From the NCBI GenBank assembly GCA_012931725.1, contig CM022944.1, positions 11,127,448-11,191,447 of the forward strand: DNA of 64,000 nucleotides. Reading direction: 5' to 3'. This DNA is from Litsea cubeba (taxonomy: Eukaryota > Streptophyta > Magnoliopsida > Laurales > Lauraceae). Shown here piece by piece: positions 43,901 to 51,500 of the stretch. Within the stretch, counting starts at the first letter, position 1. Each line of letters opens with the position of its first letter. The notes under the pieces were generated by a model. That model saw only the letters and a list, made by a program, of their open reading frames with translations, was not told where the DNA came from and did no database searches. A program made the translations under genes and the position numbers.

Positions 43901-45403
43901 AAATTGAGAGCTTAAAGTTAATTCATCTAAAAAAAAAATTTTTTTTTTCTTTCTCCTGTGTTTCTAAGAAGACATCAACCTCAAAACGTATATTAGAAGA
44001 AAAGAAGCTTTTTAAGTGAGTATCCATTCAGCCACCTCATATCCATGAGATCACTAATGTTTTCCTCAATATCCTGTAGAAATGAGTAAGTAACCCACAT
44101 GCCTCGTCCCATTTTAGTAAAAATACCAGCTCCCATTTGCTTCCCTTTAGTAATGAGAAAATTCCCATCATTTGAAATGACACAGGCGCATACATGGAGG
44201 AAACATGGCACGCATGGGAAACAGTCCTCACAAAAGTATCAAGGAAGATTTTATAATTTGATTAGGATTGAGAGTCCATAATTAACAAATCTAATGAGTT
44301 TTAGTGGTTAGGATCCTATCTCTTTATTACTATCAATTAGATTGCCAGTCGGTTATTTTGTTGAGAAAATCTCTATTTATATGTAGGGATGCTGGCCAAA
44401 GACATTCTAGCATTATGTGATAGTTAGTTTTGAGAACATTGGGGTGAAACCTCATTTCGCATGAATTATATCAAAACTTTGAGAATGAACCACTCTGTCT
44501 TGAAGACTGAAATAGGGTGTGAAGGAAAGTTATTGCCTTTTGGTGTGAAGCCAAGATATTTGCTACTCAGTTCTAAAATCAGTACTGCTCCTTTGTGAAT
44601 TCAATTCCAAGAGCTATCATTCAAGGGGGAGAAAAATCAATTCCAAGAGACCCTAGAACAATTGGAAGTTGCTCGTCATTTACAACTGAGGTTGCATGTT
44701 CAAGTCATATTAACTTGAAACAAGTATGTATGTTTAATTTGTGGGTCATTGTTTTGTTGTAATTGCAACCCACTTGTTCAGCAAAGCTCCATAATCTATC
44801 TGGGTATTAACCATACACACATGAGACATCAAACTTGCAAGTTTCGCTTTTATTAACCCCATTATGAGAATAAGAAGATCTATCATGAGGATGCAAAGCA
44901 TCTGAATTCTGATACATCAGTTTAATTGGCTCAATTGGGCTATCTTGCCCATTGATTAATTTTTCATCAATTGGGTTATCAAGCAAGTTTTGATTCCATC
45001 CAAGTGTATTTGAGATGAAGCAATAAAACTAGAGAAAACCCAAGAACAATTAAACATTTCAGGTAGAACTGACACCAAACCAGCCTTTTTATAAATTCCA
45101 AAATCATCTGTTCTTCCTTCTTTTCCTTCTTCTGATCAAATATGATGGAATTGAAGCTTAATTATATATCAGTAGTCAGTAGTAAGAATTGAATTCAAAT
45201 TAGAAAGTAGGGAGAGAAGAAAACTAACTGGCGTATTTGCTGTCCTGAGGACGGCCGGATTTGATGAGGACTTCGAGGTCGACAAGACCCAGAGACATGA
45301 GTCCGAGAGTCAAACCCGCCATCAGACCCGCGAAGGCAACCAGACCCACCACTACCACCACGTATAGAAAGAACGCCGTTCCGCAGCACCCAACTTCTGC
45401 CAT
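19908..45403 (-). CDS. CBSDUF7: DUF21 and CBS domain membrane protein, CBSDUF7-like
   Basis: CNNM/CorC-type membrane protein: DUF21 transmembrane domain, CBS-pair regulatory domain, Ser/Pro-rich tail. Relatives act in Mg or other metal-ion transport; plant substrates are unsettled. Exons, high to low: 45403-45229, 43806-43730, 43601-43518, 43429-43316, 29599-29513, 29132-28993, 28862-28775, 26250-26177, 25740-25553, 24109-23919, 21703-21657, 20166-19908. They sum to 1524 nt (507 aa) with phase kept. Residues 1-150 are hydrophobic with GLMAGLTLGLMSL and LLIGNSLAME. KGGDLTHDETTI, DAMTPIS, GHSRVPVY and PLYDILNEFQKGHSHIAVV mark the CBS part, and ITMEDVIEELLQEEILDETD ends it. PLRKMSIRKIPR and CILDVEHAPIP resemble Arabidopsis At1g47330 as I remember it. 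The donor at 25552 reads GC rather than GT. Intron 4 is 13.7 kb, filled with retrotransposons. Confidence 0.92.
20167..21656. other. CBSDUF7 intron 11
   Basis: A 1.5-kb intron without a gene. It has a C-run followed by CACACACA at about 20489-20511 and AT-rich repeats; no defined mobile element. Confidence 0.4.
21704..23918. other. CBSDUF7 intron 10
   Basis: A 2.2-kb intron. It contains a short direct duplication at about 23009-23083 (AAACAATTTTACATAGGGTG twice). No coding sequence is recognised. Confidence 0.4.
24110..25552. other. CBSDUF7 intron 9, predicted GC-AG
   Basis: The donor (minus strand) reads AAGCAAG|GCAAGG and the acceptor reads CTCTGCAG|GGTTACAG; phase is kept only with this GC donor. 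The middle (about 24620-25120) holds GTCGACTC-type motifs on both sides, suggesting a degraded MITE, but I cannot define its ends. Confidence 0.6.
26251..28774. other. CBSDUF7 intron 7 with repeats
   Basis: A 2.5-kb intron. Positions 28186-28333 and 28475-28660 are diverged direct repeats (shared words ACATCAAGTGGACCATAAAA and CATCCRAATGGACTGGAC) separated by a tRNA-like SINE candidate. Homopolymers of C and A occur at about 27967-28007. Confidence 0.5.
28342..28464 (+). repeat. tRNA-derived SINE candidate
   Basis: GGGCCGTTGATCTAGTGGTT at 28345-28364 resembles the 5' half of a tRNA-Glu/Asp type gene, including an A-box-like TGATCTAGTGGTTA. CTTTCGATCCCC at 28414-28425 resembles a B box. The A-to-B spacing is longer than in a working tRNA, so this is not a tRNA gene. 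A perfect 9-bp hairpin (GGTGCTCAC...GTGAGCACC, 28441-28464) follows. Confidence 0.45.
29780..29784. repeat. Target site duplication CTTAC, left copy
   Basis: CTTAC precedes the left LTR and recurs at 37637-37641 right after the right LTR, which defines both ends of the Copia insertion. Confidence 0.9.
29785..30126 (-). repeat. 3' LTR of Copia element (left end)
   Basis: Plus-strand reading begins TGTCATTCTCATAATACTG and ends CCAAACTTAACA. It carries an internal tandem repeat of about 33 bp (AATCTAATAAAGGAAAGC twice, 29940-30010) that the other LTR shares. Confidence 0.92.
30127..30135 (-). promoter_or_regulatory. Polypurine tract of Copia element
   Basis: On the minus strand GAGGGGGGG directly precedes the 3' LTR. 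This is the expected plus-strand primer position. Confidence 0.8.
30134..31042 (-). pseudogene. Copia reverse transcriptase end and RNase H
   Basis: Begins FQMKDLGPLHYFLGLEV and runs through RNase H. Visible landmarks are SRRSTTGW-like TRRSTTGWCMFLGD, SSTEAEYRAM with the catalytic Glu, the LYADNTSAI segment and RTKHIEVDCHFIRDE, ending LADILTKGLP. A TAG at about 31043-31045 separates it from the rest of the polymerase in the same frame. Confidence 0.88.
31046..31918 (-). pseudogene. Copia reverse transcriptase
   Basis: Contains the Copia RT core: W-x-x-AMQDELDALEKNHTW, IGCKWIFSLKLKSDG, YQMDVKNAFLHGDL with a catalytic Asp, SLYGLKQAPRAWF and the active-site VYVDDIVI. It belongs to the same polyprotein as its neighbours but is separated by stops on both sides. 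Confidence 0.9.
31930..33467 (-). pseudogene. Copia protease and integrase, frameshifted
   Basis: Protease active site STWFLDSGASNHMT sits near 33240-33200. The integrase zinc-binding region LWHKKLGHPNSKAL and the catalytic core HSDVW, FVTFIDDFSRFTWVYFL and SDSGGEY follow. The frame shifts near 32400, and the integrase C-terminal part (YDDLHVFGSVCFVHLPPSER) continues in another frame to about 31930. The zone starts after TAG 33465-33467. Confidence 0.88.
33468..33590 (-). pseudogene. Copia gag zinc knuckles, distal half
   Basis: The frame after the LINE reads CYSCQKFGHLASQC, a CCHC knuckle, then CSYCKKSGHIISEC, a second one, and stops at TAG 33465-33467. It continues the gag interrupted at 35934. 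Confidence 0.85.
33575..33590. repeat. Target site duplication of RTE LINE, left copy
   Basis: TGTAGCATTGTGTTTT occurs at 33575-33590 and 35918-35933. The first two or three bases of the right copy could belong to the LINE tail, so the duplication is 14-16 bp. Confidence 0.9.
33591..35881 (+). pseudogene. RTE LINE ORF: endonuclease remnant and reverse transcriptase
   Basis: Open over about 760 codons. The N-terminal part keeps only the end of the AP-type endonuclease (TQIDFFLTRKRD, then SQHRLLIIDV). The reverse transcriptase shows GKAVGPDGIPIEVWR, NYRGIKLMSHTMKLWERV, QFGFMPGRSTMEAI, VFIDLEKAYDRVPR, GLHQGSALSPYLFALVMD and the catalytic MLFADDIVLVDE near residue 508. The C-terminal RTE region (LRWFGHVRKRP, RGRGRPKRSW) ends in a TAG stop. 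The apparent ATG at 33584 lies in Copia target DNA and is not the original start. 5' truncation by incomplete reverse transcription explains the missing endonuclease half. Confidence 0.9.
33591..35917 (+). mobile_element. RTE-clade LINE, 5' truncated
   Basis: A plus-strand non-LTR retrotransposon inserted in the Copia gag, opposite to the Copia. It starts inside the endonuclease domain and ends CCGACCCCACCTAGTGGGAAAAGGC (35863-35892 region) followed by a TTGGT-type microsatellite tail to 35917, as in plant RTE elements. The 16-bp duplications bound it exactly. The reading frame is open over its whole length, so the insertion is probably young. Confidence 0.92.
35934..36620 (-). pseudogene. 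Copia gag, proximal part
   Basis: Starts at ATG 36620 (MEKSEITLIRFTGKNYPAW), a UBN2/Retrotrans_gag type Gag with WGYISG, MWGYLKQVYHQDNSARQFHL and YYSRFRTLWSEYDSI. Coding runs to 35934, where the RTE LINE interrupts it before the first zinc knuckle. Confidence 0.88.
37272..37283 (-). promoter_or_regulatory. Primer binding site of Copia element
   Basis: On the minus strand TGGTATCAGAGC directly follows the 5' LTR. This is an exact match to the plant initiator-Met primer site. Confidence 0.92.
37284..37636 (-). repeat. 5' LTR of Copia element (right end)
   Basis: 353 bp, plus-strand TGTCATTCTC...CTTAACA. It differs from the left LTR mainly by a small insertion near 37305-37335 and scattered substitutions. 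Confidence 0.92.
37642..38330. other. Intron sequence between Copia and L1, possible LTR remnant
   Basis: No protein is recognised. CATGGTACCAAAGC at 38286-38299 resembles a decayed Met-type primer site, and the preceding 250 bp (TATA-like repeats, then CCTCTCTAAAACCTCC) could be an old LTR. I could not find a second copy. Confidence 0.3.
38331..38349. repeat. Target site duplication of plus-strand L1, left copy
   Basis: TATTGTCTAACTGGCACAA here and TATTGTCTAACCGGCACAA at 41453-41471: 19 bp with one T/C change. Confidence 0.9.
38840..40409 (-). mobile_element. L1 LINE, minus strand, nested in the other L1
   Basis: The 3' poly-A end is at 38840-38850 (read as T on the plus strand). Its flanks are GAAAAGCTTTTGGAATT at 38823-38839 and GAAAAGGCTTTTGGAATT at 40410-40427, a 17/18-bp duplication with one inserted G. 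Coding remains include the end of the reverse transcriptase (GRQGDPLSPFLFVIVVEAL near 40290) and a zf-RVT domain (38988-39752). It is 5' truncated within the reverse transcriptase. Confidence 0.87.
38988..39752 (-). pseudogene. L1 zf-RVT C-terminal region
   Basis: A 254-codon open frame covering the zinc-binding reverse-transcriptase-associated domain: WKFKAPPRIMVFGWLVLRRR, NACPMSLEDEEI, then IWHIWKDRNARCFEG. It is the intact tail of the minus-strand L1 ORF2. Upstream parts are frameshifted. Confidence 0.8.
41472..41800. other. Intron sequence right of L1
   Basis: Continues the DNA interrupted at 38349. It contains GA-rich and CT-rich stretches resembling a retroelement leader, but no domain is visible. 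Confidence 0.3.
41807..42705. mobile_element. MITE-like element with GCGCCT subterminal repeats
   Basis: The left end TTTTAAAAGCGCGAGGCGC and the right end read inward CAGGGTTTTAAAAAGCGCGCC are imperfect inverted repeats. Both ends are packed with AAGGCGC and GAGGCGC words, and the interior is AT-rich and non-coding. This resembles non-autonomous hAT elements. I could not confirm a target duplication, so the exact left border is uncertain. Confidence 0.5.
42706..43315. other. End of CBSDUF7 intron 4
   Basis: Non-coding intron between the MITE and exon 4 (43316-43429). The open frame at 42949-43272 has no recognised domain. Confidence 0.4.
43807..45228. other. CBSDUF7 intron 1
   Basis: A 1.4-kb first intron without a gene or a defined transposon. 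It begins with the donor GCCA|GTTAGT on the minus strand. Confidence 0.45.
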
Positions 45404-45456
45404 CTCTCTCCCCGCCTCTCTCTCTCTGCAATGAAATAGAAGGAAAATTTACTATA

Positions 45457-45459
<3 letters not shown>

Positions 45460-45493
<34 letters not shown>
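45460..45493. repeat. TC microsatellite in CBSDUF7 5' UTR
   Basis: An uninterrupted TC run of about 34 bp, 57 bp upstream of the CBSDUF7 start codon. On the minus (gene) strand it is a GA repeat, a common plant 5' UTR or core promoter feature. Confidence 0.8.
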
Positions 45494-45498
<5 letters not shown>

Positions 45499-48400
45499 GT
45501 AGAGAAGGAAAAGTAAAAACACAACCAAATCTCTGTTCTCTTCTAGTCCTACCAGGTGGGAAAGGAGGGACTAGGAGAAACAAAAGTAACAAAGTAGCAT
45601 GTAGTTAAAAATGTAGATGGCTCAAATTAAATGCCTCCTTTTGTATGTACAAAGTAACTCCTAATTATTTTAAAATATTCATTATCTTATCACAGTCATT
45701 TTCATTTCTCGATCATTATCATCAAAGCCTTGTCTTAACTATGTTGGATCGACTATACGAATTATGTTTCTCCGTTCTGACCTATCTTTATCTAAATCCT
45801 CAGATAAGTTTCTTCATTCTGTTTCATCATCAGCACCACAATAATTTCTCAAAAATATTAAAAAAAAAAAACACATATGTCCTTGTGCTAGACAACAAGA
45901 TTAATCCCTCGGAATATGCACGATCGTGCCACCCATGTGCGCCAAGTAAATTTGAAGGTATCAAACACATGACATGGGAAGAGAACTCACATCTTATGCC
46001 GGTGACCCAACACCTAAGCGGGACCGATTTCACAAAAAATAAAAATAAAAAAATCTTTTTTTTCAGGTTGTTATTTTTATGTGATTCTATGCTGCCTTAG
46101 AGGAGCTTTTGTATTTTTCTATGAGCAAACAATTATTTCCTATGAAGTAACTGTGTAAATAAACCTACATAATACATACAATAAGGGCCCGTTTGGCACT
46201 TTACTAGATTAGTAAAAGTCAAATAAAGCTTTCATTTTTCACATCAATAATACTTTAATTTAAAATTTCCTTCATCTTTTTTTTAAAGTAAAAAAACAAC
46301 CTCCTTTCTCCACTAAAAGATAAAAAAAAAAATTCACTTTTCTATACAAAAAGGTCAAAAAGAATCGATACCAAACAACTAAAAATAAATTACCATCATA
46401 ACCCCATTATATTTTATTCTCTCTTAATTTGATATTTTACTACATTTTATTTTACATATAAAATTACCAATCACTTTCTATGTGATTCTAATGTTAAACT
46501 AAATTGCTCGTAGTAAATGCCTCCTTTTTGTATGGGCTCGGACAAAATCTACTCTTAATTATTTTTAAATTATTTATTGTCACAATGATTTTCCAACAAT
46601 ATCCAAAAATAAATTCAGAAAATCCCAATATTTTCCCTGATGCAGTAATTTCTTATAGTAATGTTTGTTATAAAATTAAAATAAATGACAATGGTGCCAC
46701 CTACCTAAGACATGTCAGTTATATTAATATATAATCTAATGCTTCTAGTTCTAGTCATCTAGTGGCGTGTCATCCGATAGATTCGTTCGTGCATAGTGTC
46801 GATATATAATAATGCCAGAGGATATGTGGGAATAAGTTGTCTTGAGTCACTGTCTTATTTTTTTATCTGCAGTCACCAGCATCTTTCCTTTTTATATTAT
46901 GATGATGAAGTGGAGTTTTACTGAAGAATGAAAGATATTGGACTCATTTAGTCATTTATATATAGGACAGAACTCTCAGGCAAAATTCCAAAAGTGGAGC
47001 CCACTTTCCACTATCCAACTTGCTCATGAACTCTTTAATTGTTCCTCTTTATTAAACTTGGGACCAAACTGGCATCCTTTGTCACTAATATAGTATGATA
47101 TTTTATGGGGTTTTCTCTGAAAATAAATTATTTTTTAAATAAATACTCTTAGCTATGTCGAAGATTCGACCTCGCGTGCTTGACTTACACACCCATGTTC
47201 CTAACGAGCAGAGCTTCAATTTAGGGACAAAATACTCTCGAGGAGGATGGAAATTGAACTTTATGACCAAAAGAAAGGTATGGTATTCATTATCTAGTAC
47301 CACCTCTGCAACTATAACTTTTATTAAATAAATAAAATTAGAAAAATTATTAAGATTTAATAATAAAAAATCAGTTTCTTTACCATTTTATTTTGGTAAT
47401 AATGTAAATTTCCCACATTTTTCTCAGAACATTTTAAGCTTTTTCCAGTATAAATCTATTCCCCCATAACTGCACTGGGACTGTGTTACTCATCCAATGA
47501 AGTAGAGTATGTCTTCCCTGAAGCTCCTGTTCTTGGAAATTGGAATTCCTTGGGATGATATAAGTCTCCAAGTAAGCAGAGCATCATTTCTCCTTCCTTT
47601 TCTTGTCCTTTTAGTTAGAACTGCTACAATCTGAGGGGAGGTTATCAGGAAGTGCTTTTTAAGACATCCCTGTTTAGTAATGTGAGAATTTTGCAATGGA
47701 GCTACTCTATTCCTTGTGGTTAATGTACTTGCATTCCTTTTCTAGTAGCCACAATTGGTCTCTTAGCTTTCTAGTAAGACCTCATGAAGTGACAAGAGGT
47801 AAATGGGACAAGATGGATTAGTTGAATCTAAGATTGACAATCAACAGTAACAGCAATCCAACATAAACTAAATTATTTTTCAAGGTGAAGCAAAATTGGA
47901 TAGAACCAAAACCACCCCAGTAACATGATCCCAGAACTGGGGGTTGCTTGCTCCAGAGCATACAAAAGGAGCATGGGATGGCACTACCACCACTGATTTA
48001 ACATGCAATGCAAAGAGGAACCCATTGCACAGTTGGAAGGTGCTCATTGTCACAACCATGAGGTTTTTGAGTTCCAGTCATTTTACTATTAAAAAAAAAT
48101 AAAAGAAAAGTATGTCATACCACATGATGAAGGAAAATGGATAGGGGCAATTACTTGGACCTTCAGAACTTTCAGTAATCATTAAGCAGGTTTTAGACGT
48201 TCGTGACACCCACAGAACCACCTTTATTCAGAATTAGTATGAGTAAATCATTACCAGTTCTATTAACTGAATTCCCAGGTGAACTAGATTCTTACATGCC
48301 AAAACAGCATTTAATTCCTCTCGAGTCTTTCCATCATTGACTGGTTGACATTTTACAGAACACCAAATACAATGGATCAGAAATCTCAAAAGAAATCAAT

Positions 48401-48559
48401 TAAGTTCCATCTTGTGGCAACCCATGAATGTACACAAAATTCTCCAAGACACGTATTTGCAGCACAATCTCATTCTACTGCTCCAAAGATCAAACATACA
48501 GATCAGCAATCTGAAATACCTGTTAGAACTATTCCCTTCATAACCAACAAGAAACTAGG
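45494..48559. other. Intergenic region upstream of CBSDUF7
   Basis: No gene is seen. Positions 45615-45705 and 46500-46590 are diverged direct repeats (AAATGCCTCCTTTT...TAATTATTTT). Between them lie an RTE 3'-end-like fragment (45710-45760, CTTAACTATGTTGGATCGAC) and a MITE-like border (GGGCCCGTTTGGCACTTTAC at 46187). Confidence 0.4.
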
Positions 48560-51500
48560 TCAGGCGTCAAGGCAGTTCTTAATGCCCTCCTCAAATTTTT
48601 CGAGAGAAGATATCGTATCTGTTAGCATAGCTTCCACCTTTTGTCTGTAGAACATAAGATAAATTAGAACCCAAATACTACAACATAGCCAAATGTATTC
48701 AAATTCTCTCAGATCTGTTGTTTTGTTTTATTTGTGAAATGCGTCCCTATCAAATCCATGGCATGTCCATGTCATATCCATGCCATATCTGGGCATTGTA
48801 GGACGCAGTTACATGACGGAGACTATAGGCCCATGGATAAACCATGGTACGAGGTAAAGAATGTGAAAGGAGGCATGAAGTAATTGCATCAGAAAGAAAA
48901 TTTGACGTGGGTAAAGACCAGGTATTATAAAAAGAGTGTATCATTAAGACCTTCATTTACATCACATCATCACATGATTCCTAGAGCAATCTCAATGGGA
49001 TTCTGCCCACAACTTAGGAAAAACCTCGAAATCTAAAAGCTCCGACAATTTAGCAACCAGCTACCAATATCCGACTTCATATAGCAGTTAAGCCAACATT
49101 AGTAACAAATATCAAGTATATCACCTTAAAGTAGAGTTGCATCCACACAAAATTAGTGATGATGCAAATAAAATCTCAGTACTTGATATCTAGAAATGGT
49201 TGTAAGTAATTATGCTAGCTTTATCAACAAAAAAGCAGGAAAAAGGATGTAAGTTCTCAAAATGATGCCCATAGGACAAGAGTGCAATATTTAAGTAATT
49301 GGCATGGCATAACTTTTACAATTTGCTAATTATACCTATCAGAGGGGAGTTGAAGGTCACTGGTGCTTAATTCACCATTGAGGAAGGTGAAGGATCTGTA
49401 CAATAAGAAACGCAACATAAAGAAGGCGATTATAATGTCACAAATATGACAAGTATATATTTGCTTTGTAGATATGCAATAAGGAAAAGAATGTAAAGAT
49501 GATCTTTAAGCTAAAAATTCTGATTTAAGTAGCAAAACGGAAAACAATACCTTCATGTTCTCAACAACCAAAGCTATCAACAAAATTTCCTTAAGTTGTT
49601 ATTCTTGGCACAACAGACGTCAAGTTAAATCAAGGGCATATGCAAGTGACAAGTCACAATTTTTATAAGTTAATCTTGATTTTTCTGTTGAGAGTCGGCA
49701 AAAGTTGACTGAACCAACAGGGATAGCAAATAGTGAATATCAAGTGAGCCTAGAAGCTTGTATCTTGGCTTGAGTAGATTGCATTTAGCCAACCCCAGTT
49801 CAATGGGATAAGCCGATGATGATGGTGATGGTGATGGTGATGGTGATGGTGATGGTGATGAATTTATGAGTTTTTGTTTAGTGTGGATTGAGTAATGATC
49901 CCTTTTTTTTATTGGATTAGCTGTTGGTTATTGACTCTATAACAGAGGTTTTTTAATATTAACAATTTGCTTATGGTTTTATATTCAAGTAAAGAAGAGT
50001 CTTAATATAACAAGGGGGATATTACTAAAAGGAAACAAAGTTTTTTCATCTCCCTCCCGGAAGTTATTCACTATTCCCATTTCTTGCTGTCTCTTGTTCC
50101 TTTTGTGAAACATTTAAGTAGCTATCTCAGGCTTTGCCAGAATATGTTGTTCCTACACAGTTTCTACAACCGTAACATTGACAGATACAAATTTTGTGAT
50201 AACAGTGTATTTTTATGGATGTCAAAAATAAAGTTGTTACTGATGCCTCCAAATTAAAGTAGAAATTCAGTTTTTAATGGTTTTTGCCTCTTACAGTGGA
50301 AGGAAAGAAAATAACCTTAAAATACAATAGAGCAGTGGGTATCTTATTAGCTAATATAACAGAAGCGGTGATGAAGCATATCAGATCACCTCTTCAACGA
50401 GATTGTGTTCATGGAAAACAAACATTAGATGACACTTTGGTAGAAAATGAATGTATCAATTTGAGAAAATGAAGTTGTTTGGCTGGGTTTGCCATGCAAA
50501 ATTGATGTGGAAAAGACATATGCTCATTATATACCACCTAAGGATAATGAAATTCAGAGTTAAATGGTATCCATGGATATGTGAATTGATGCAAAACAAA
50601 CCTAGGAGTCAACACCTAGGGCTGGCTGCATACTTCTGAATCCAAAATCAGCAAACAAGCACAACAACATACTTATAGAACTAACTCAGGAAGTCAGGAG
50701 TCAGCACCTAATGCGCCAGTATAGGAAGGAGTAAACACCTTCCAGGCTAGAGCGATCACTGACTCAAGGATTTCACTGCCAAGCAGCAAAAGGTAACAAC
50801 AAATAGATTTGAATTGATGAGCAAAGTCAATTGCAGTGACTTGTTCAGTGAAAACCATATATTTCTAGTTGGACTGAAGCTGGACTATTCTAAAACATCT
50901 CTTCTTCTGCAGTTGGACTTCTACTTAGATCAATAACAATAACACCTACTAACCAGAACTCAGAGAAAACTTGACATGTCAGTTTTGAGATCTAAAAACT
51001 TGCTTCCAAATCTTTGTTGGCCTCCCCTTCCACCTAGTACCTTGCTGCACTGGCAATCTATTCTTGGTACAGAGACTTCCATATACTCCTAACATAAATC
51101 CTTTGTGCTGTTTGTTCAAAATGAACTTACCTTTTATATTTCTACTTCGCCTTTCTCACAAAATTTTGATTTATTTCATTTAACAAACAAAAAATAAGTA
51201 TTTGATAACAGGTAATTTAAGTAAATTGGTCACACCAAAATGCATCATTAACTAACATCACCAATGGAATCCCATACTTTTAGCTGCAAAATTGGTAAAG
51301 AAAGATAGGAGCTACCTTACAAGATCACCAAGAATAGCCTCAGTTTCCAATTTTATAGGATTTCTATCATCAAGTAGTGAAGATGCATTCTTCAAAATCA
51401 AACTGAATGTGCAAACCTGCAAAATGTAGTAATTATTTAAAATTGCATTTTAGATATAAATCATCAAAATCCCTATTGATCAACCAACAATCATTGAGAT

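Noticed and set aside
48345..48650. A 101-codon plus-strand frame
   Set aside because: It overlaps the last exon of the lumen-protein gene in antisense and has no domain.
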